Made by a program: the position numbers and the translations under genes. 64,000 nt of DNA from Halomonas faecis (GTDB lineage Bacteria; Pseudomonadota; Gammaproteobacteria; Pseudomonadales; Halomonadaceae): assembly GCF_010993975.1 (NCBI RefSeq), contig NZ_JAACZO010000002.1, positions 1-64,000 on the forward strand. Reading direction: 5' to 3'. Numbering within the stretch: the stretch's first letter is position 1; every line of letters starts with the position of its first letter. Positions 61,019 to 64,000 of the stretch are shown piece after piece. Under the pieces are notes generated by a model that saw nothing but the letters and a program-made list of their open reading frames with translations, was not told where the DNA came from and did no database searches.

Positions 61019-62544
61019 TGGAAACCCTGGGCTTTCTGATCGACGGCTTTGGCGTGGCGCTCGCTCCGCACAACCTGATGTTCGCTCTGATGGGCGCTTT
61101 TCTCGGCACTCTTATCGGGGCACTGCCAGGGCTCGGGCCGGCCAACGGCGTGGCCATACTGATCCCGCTGGCCTTCACCCTGGGGCTTGCTCCGGAAACC
61201 GCGCTGATCATGCTTACCGCGGTCTACGCCGGGGCCATGTACGGCGGACGCATCTCATCGATTTTGTTGAACATCCCCGGTGATGAACCGGCGATGATGA
61301 CCTGTCTCGACGGCTATCCCATGGCGCAGCAGGGCAAGGCCTCCGAAGCGCTGGCCATCTCTGCCGTGGCTTCCTTCATCGGCAGCTTGGTCGCCACCAT
61401 CGGGTTGATTCTGCTGGCGCCGCTGCTGGCAGATTTCGCCCTGACCTTCGGCCCGGCCGAGTATTTCGCGCTCTTCCTGCTGGCCTTCGCCACCCTGGGC
61501 GGCATCACCGGCAAGAATCCCATGAAGACCGTGGTGGCGGCCGCCATCGGCCTGATGATTTCCACCGTGGGCATCGACTCCACGGGTGTGCAGCGCTATA
61601 CCTTTGGCACCATGGAGCTCTACGAGGGCATCGACTTCATCATCGCCATCGTTGGGCTCTTCGCCATTTCCGAGCTGCTGTTCTTCATCGAGGAGAAGGC
61701 CGGGGGCGGGAAGGAGAAGATGGCCGTCAACAAGCTTTCGCTCACCTGGAGGGACATTCGCAACATCCTGCCGTCCAGCTTCCGGGGTGGCGTGCTGGGC
61801 TTCATCGCGGGGGTACTCCCTGGCGCTGGGGCTTCGCTGGGGAGCTTCATCGGCTATACCCTGGAGAAGAAGGTGGTCGGCAATAAGGGATACTTCGGCA
61901 AGGGCGATCCGCGCGGCGTGGCCGGCCCCGAGGCGGGCAACAACGGTGCTTCGAGTGGGGCGCTGGTACCCATGCTGACGCTGGGCGTGCCGGGCAGCGG
62001 CACCACCGCGGTGCTGCTGGCGCTGCTGATCTCGCTGAACATCACGCCCGGGCCGCTGATGTTCACTCAGAACGCCGACATCGTCTGGGGCGTGATCGCG
62101 GCACTGCTGATCGGCAACTTCCTGCTACTGGTCCTCAACATTCCGCTGGTGGGCATCTTCGTCAAGCTGCTGTCGGTGCCGCCGATGTACCTGCTGCCGA
62201 TCGTCACCATGATCGCCTTCGTGGGCATCTATTCGATCAGCAACACCGTGTTCGATCTGTACTTCATGGTGGCATTCGGCGTTGCCGGGTACATCTTCCG
62301 CAAGTTGGAGATTCCGCTGGTGCCGATCATTCTCGGGCTGCTGCTGGGGCCGGAGATGGAGAAGAATCTGCGCCATGCCATGGACATCTCCGACGGTGAC
62401 TGGACCATTCTGTGGAACAGCGGCCTGGCCATCGGGTTGTGGGTCTTCGCGGGGCTGGGGCTGATCCTGCCCTATATCGTGGGGCCCATCCTGCGTCGGC
62501 GTATGCGCGTCGCCACGGGCGCGGGCAGTTCCGGAAGCGATTGA
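61018..62544 (+). CDS. tctA: Tripartite tricarboxylate transporter, large membrane subunit
   Basis: 508 residues with about eleven to twelve helices. FLGTLIGALPGLGPANGVAILIPLAF, YAGAMYGGRISSILLNIPGDEPAMMTCLDGYPMAQQGKA, GFIAGVLPGAGASLGSFIGYTLEKK and GAGPEAGNNGASSGALVPMLTLGVPGSGTTAVLL-type segments (here beginning GVAGPEAGNN) are diagnostic of TctA. It is the sodium-coupled transport subunit. Ends at a strong terminator. Confidence 0.93.
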   Translation: METLGFLIDGFGVALAPHNLMFALMGAFLGTLIGALPGLGPANGVAILIPLAFTLGLAPETALIMLTAVYAGAMYGGRISSILLNIPGDEPAMMTCLDGYPMAQQGKASEALAISAVASFIGSLVATIGLILLAPLLADFALTFGPAEYFALFLLAFATLGGITGKNPMKTVVAAAIGLMISTVGIDSTGVQRYTFGTMELYEGIDFIIAIVGLFAISELLFFIEEKAGGGKEKMAVNKLSLTWRDIRNILPSSFRGGVLGFIAGVLPGAGASLGSFIGYTLEKKVVGNKGYFGKGDPRGVAGPEAGNNGASSGALVPMLTLGVPGSGTTAVLLALLISLNITPGPLMFTQNADIVWGVIAALLIGNFLLLVLNIPLVGIFVKLLSVPPMYLLPIVTMIAFVGIYSISNTVFDLYFMVAFGVAGYIFRKLEIPLVPIILGLLLGPEMEKNLRHAMDISDGDWTILWNSGLAIGLWVFAGLGLILPYIVGPILRRRMRVATGAGSSGSD

Positions 62545-62567
62545 CCTCACGGCATGGCGACCCACTT

Positions 62568-62605
62568 GGGGAGCGTCGAGGCGATCGACGCTCCCCACTT
62601 TTTTT
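62568..62605 (+). terminator. Rho-independent terminator of tctCBA
   Basis: GGGGAGCGTCGA (62568-62579) and TCGACGCTCCCC (62585-62596) form a perfect 12-bp stem with a 5-nt loop, then AC and seven T. A textbook terminator 23 nt after the tctA stop. Confidence 0.95.
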
Positions 62606-62682
62606 GCAGGCGTCAGGGCGGTGCATCCGGAACGGCATGGTGCGATGCCATGGTGCGAGTCGCGTCGGGTAGGGCGTTTTTT

Positions 62683-62699
62683 TGCACTGTGGGCGTGCG
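62683..62699. promoter_or_regulatory. NtrC-type enhancer site upstream of urtA
   Basis: TGCACTGTGGGCGTGCG matches the NtrC consensus TGCACY-N5-RGTGCA in its core (TGCAC and GTGC arms). It lies about 80-95 bp upstream of the -24 element, a usual enhancer distance. GCATGGTGCGATGCCATGG at 62635-62653 contains further GGTGC half-sites. Confidence 0.45.
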
Positions 62700-62776
62700 T
62701 CGGGCGGCGGGCCGACGATCGTGCGATTTTCCAGTACGTTGATGAAAAATGACTTTTACCTCCTCGTTGGAGCTGG

Positions 62777-62792
62777 TGGCGCAAACCTTGCA
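62777..62792 (+). promoter_or_regulatory. Sigma-54 promoter of urtA
   Basis: TGGCGC-AAACC-TTGCA: the GG at 62778-62779 and GC at 62790-62791 are exactly 10 nt apart, as sigma-54 -24/-12 elements require. One base departs from TGGCAC. The predicted start is ~90 nt ahead of the urtA GTG. Nitrogen control of urea uptake by NtrC and sigma-54 is known in proteobacteria. Confidence 0.75.
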
Positions 62793-62892
62793 GTTGCCTG
62801 GGTGCAGTTCTGCGTTCGGTTCGTCGCGTCGACGTTTAGGACGCCATCACCACAACGAGCCCCTTCTTCGAGGAGGGAGCAAGGAGGTCCAA

Positions 62893-64000
62893 GTGATCAC
62901 TTCCCATCGCAAGACACACCCTTCTCTCTGGTTTGCTGCTTCCCTGCTGAGCCTCGGCGTCGCTTCTCCTGCGCTGGCGCAGGAGGACGACCCGATCAAG
63001 GTCGGCGTTCTGCACTCCCTATCCGGGACCATGGCGATCAGCGAAACGGTCTTGAAGGACACCGTGGAGATGTTGATCGAACAGCAGAATGCCGAAGGCG
63101 GTCTGCTGGGCCGGCAGTTGGAGGCAGTGGTGGTCGACCCGGCTTCGGACTGGCCGCTGTTCGCCGAGCGGGCCCGCGAGCTGCTGGCCCAGGAGGAGGT
63201 CGACGTCATCTTCGGCAACTGGACCTCGGTGTCGCGCAAGTCGGTGCTACCGGTCGTCGAGGAGCTCAACGGCCTGCTGTTCTACCCGGTGCAGTACGAG
63301 GGCGAGGAGTCCTCCGAGAACGTCTTCTACACCGGCGCCGCACCCAACCAGCAGTCGATTCCCGCCATCAACTATCTCCACGATCAGGTGGGCGTGGAGC
63401 GTTGGGTGCTGGCCGGCACCGACTATGTGTTCCCGCGGACCACCAATCGCATTCTCTCCGCCTATCTCCAGGATGAGTTCGGCGTGGCGGAAGCGGACAT
63501 CATGGTCAACTACACGCCCTTCGGTCACTCCGACTGGCAGAACATCGTCTCCGACATTCGCCGCTTCGGCAGCGAAGGCAAGAAGACCGCGGTGGTTTCC
63601 ACCATCAACGGCGATGCCAACGTGCCGTTCTACACCGAACTGGCCAACCAGGGCGTGGATGCCGCCGATATCCCGGTGGTCGCCTTCTCGGTGGGCGAAC
63701 AGGAGCTCACCGGAATCGATACCGGCCCGCTGGTGGGGCACCTAGCGGCGTGGAACTACTTCATGAGCGTCGACACCGATGCCAACTATGACTTCATCGA
63801 CGCTTGGATCGAATACACCGACGATGAGATGGCGGTGACCAACGATCCCATGGAAGCCCACTACATCGGCTTCAACATGTGGACCGAGGCGGTCCGCAAG
63901 GCCGGCACGACCGATGTCGATGCGGTCAAGGATGCCATCATCGGCGTGACGGTGCCCAACCTCTCCGGCGGTTCTGCCGCGATGATGCCCAATCATCACA
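62893..64000 (+). CDS. urtA: Urea ABC transporter, substrate-binding protein UrtA (cut by the window edge)
   Basis: At least 369 residues, no stop before 64000; the family is about 410-430. A signal peptide (PSLWFAASLLSLGVASPALA then QEDD) leads into KVGVLHSLSGTMAISETVLKD, the family start. Further UrtA-typical segments: IFGNWTSVSRKSVLPVVEEL, NGLLFYPVQYEGEESSENVFYTGAAPNQQ and AHYIGFNMWTEAV. It binds urea for UrtBCDE, presumably encoded next. GTG 62893 follows AAGGAGG at 62881. Sigma-54 and NtrC-type sites upstream suggest induction on nitrogen limitation. Confidence 0.93.
   Translation, partial: MITSHRKTHPSLWFAASLLSLGVASPALAQEDDPIKVGVLHSLSGTMAISETVLKDTVEMLIEQQNAEGGLLGRQLEAVVVDPASDWPLFAERARELLAQEEVDVIFGNWTSVSRKSVLPVVEELNGLLFYPVQYEGEESSENVFYTGAAPNQQSIPAINYLHDQVGVERWVLAGTDYVFPRTTNRILSAYLQDEFGVAEADIMVNYTPFGHSDWQNIVSDIRRFGSEGKKTAVVSTINGDANVPFYTELANQGVDAADIPVVAFSVGEQELTGIDTGPLVGHLAAWNYFMSVDTDANYDFIDAWIEYTDDEMAVTNDPMEAHYIGFNMWTEAVRKAGTTDVDAVKDAIIGVTVPNLSGGSAAMMPNHH

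Overview
The window reads as chromosome from a GC-rich, halophilic gammaproteobacterium, most likely Halomonadaceae. This is an inference from the high GC, the acid-rich proteins, the many Na+- or TTT-type transporters and the gene repertoire; no rRNA or tRNA gene is present to confirm it.

Layout. 1-2.6 kb is an AT-richer accessory patch: the end of an IS66 element that has cut a RidA-type gene, an attC-like integron site, and small orphan genes (two VOC proteins, a decayed GNAT, a hypothetical, an SdpI protein). 2.7-5.5 kb: LysE exporter and a Cache-HAMP-GAF-GGDEF diguanylate cyclase. 5.8-12.9 kb: the leucine/isovalerate catabolic operon liuA-liuB-liuC-liuD-mvaB (minus strand), with a LiuR-like operator, low-complexity repeats in its spacers and a duplicated 3' end of mvaB. 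13-18.4 kb: SbtA-type bicarbonate transporter with divergent LysR regulator, then tupBCA tungstate uptake with a divergent HTH/periplasmic-binding-like regulator. 18.7-21.8 kb: 2-oxo-acid (acetoin-type) dehydrogenase E1 alpha and beta, a free lipoyl domain and a lipoate ligase, without E2 or E3. 21.8-22.8 kb: Xre/MbcA-RES toxin-antitoxin pair. 22.8-31.4 kb: mixed housekeeping and signalling genes (NYN nuclease, methyltransferase, TetR plus truncated globin, DUF503, tag, secreted GDPD, second diguanylate cyclase, MFS exporter with a small coupled membrane ORF, His-rich lipoprotein).

31.5-36 kb: a tightly coupled five-gene operon with two histone-deacetylase-fold amidohydrolases, RidA, an ornithine-cyclodeaminase-like enzyme and a class IV aminotransferase, a candidate undescribed N-acyl-amine or amino-acid catabolic pathway. 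36-43 kb: DUF4105 protein, trmJ, groESL with a clear sigma-32 promoter, fxsA, a FabG-like SDR, a ComEA-like protein and phhB. 43.3-53.6 kb: a RecQ-family helicase divergent from a four-gene SMC operon (kleisin-like, MukE-like, 1634-residue SMC ATPase, TOPRIM-type nuclease) of Wadjet/Mks architecture. This is the strongest candidate for a noteworthy defence or plasmid-exclusion system. 53.6-64 kb: thiamine-binding protein, NSS transporter, an IclR/response regulator/histidine kinase/binding-protein operon divergent from tctCBA, and the start of the urea transporter gene urtA behind a sigma-54/NtrC-type promoter.

Many genes are joined by 1-4 nt stop/start overlaps (liuC-D, tupB-C, E1 beta-lipoyl, antitoxin-toxin, the deacetylase operon, SMC operon, tct blocks), which argues for translational coupling within these modules.
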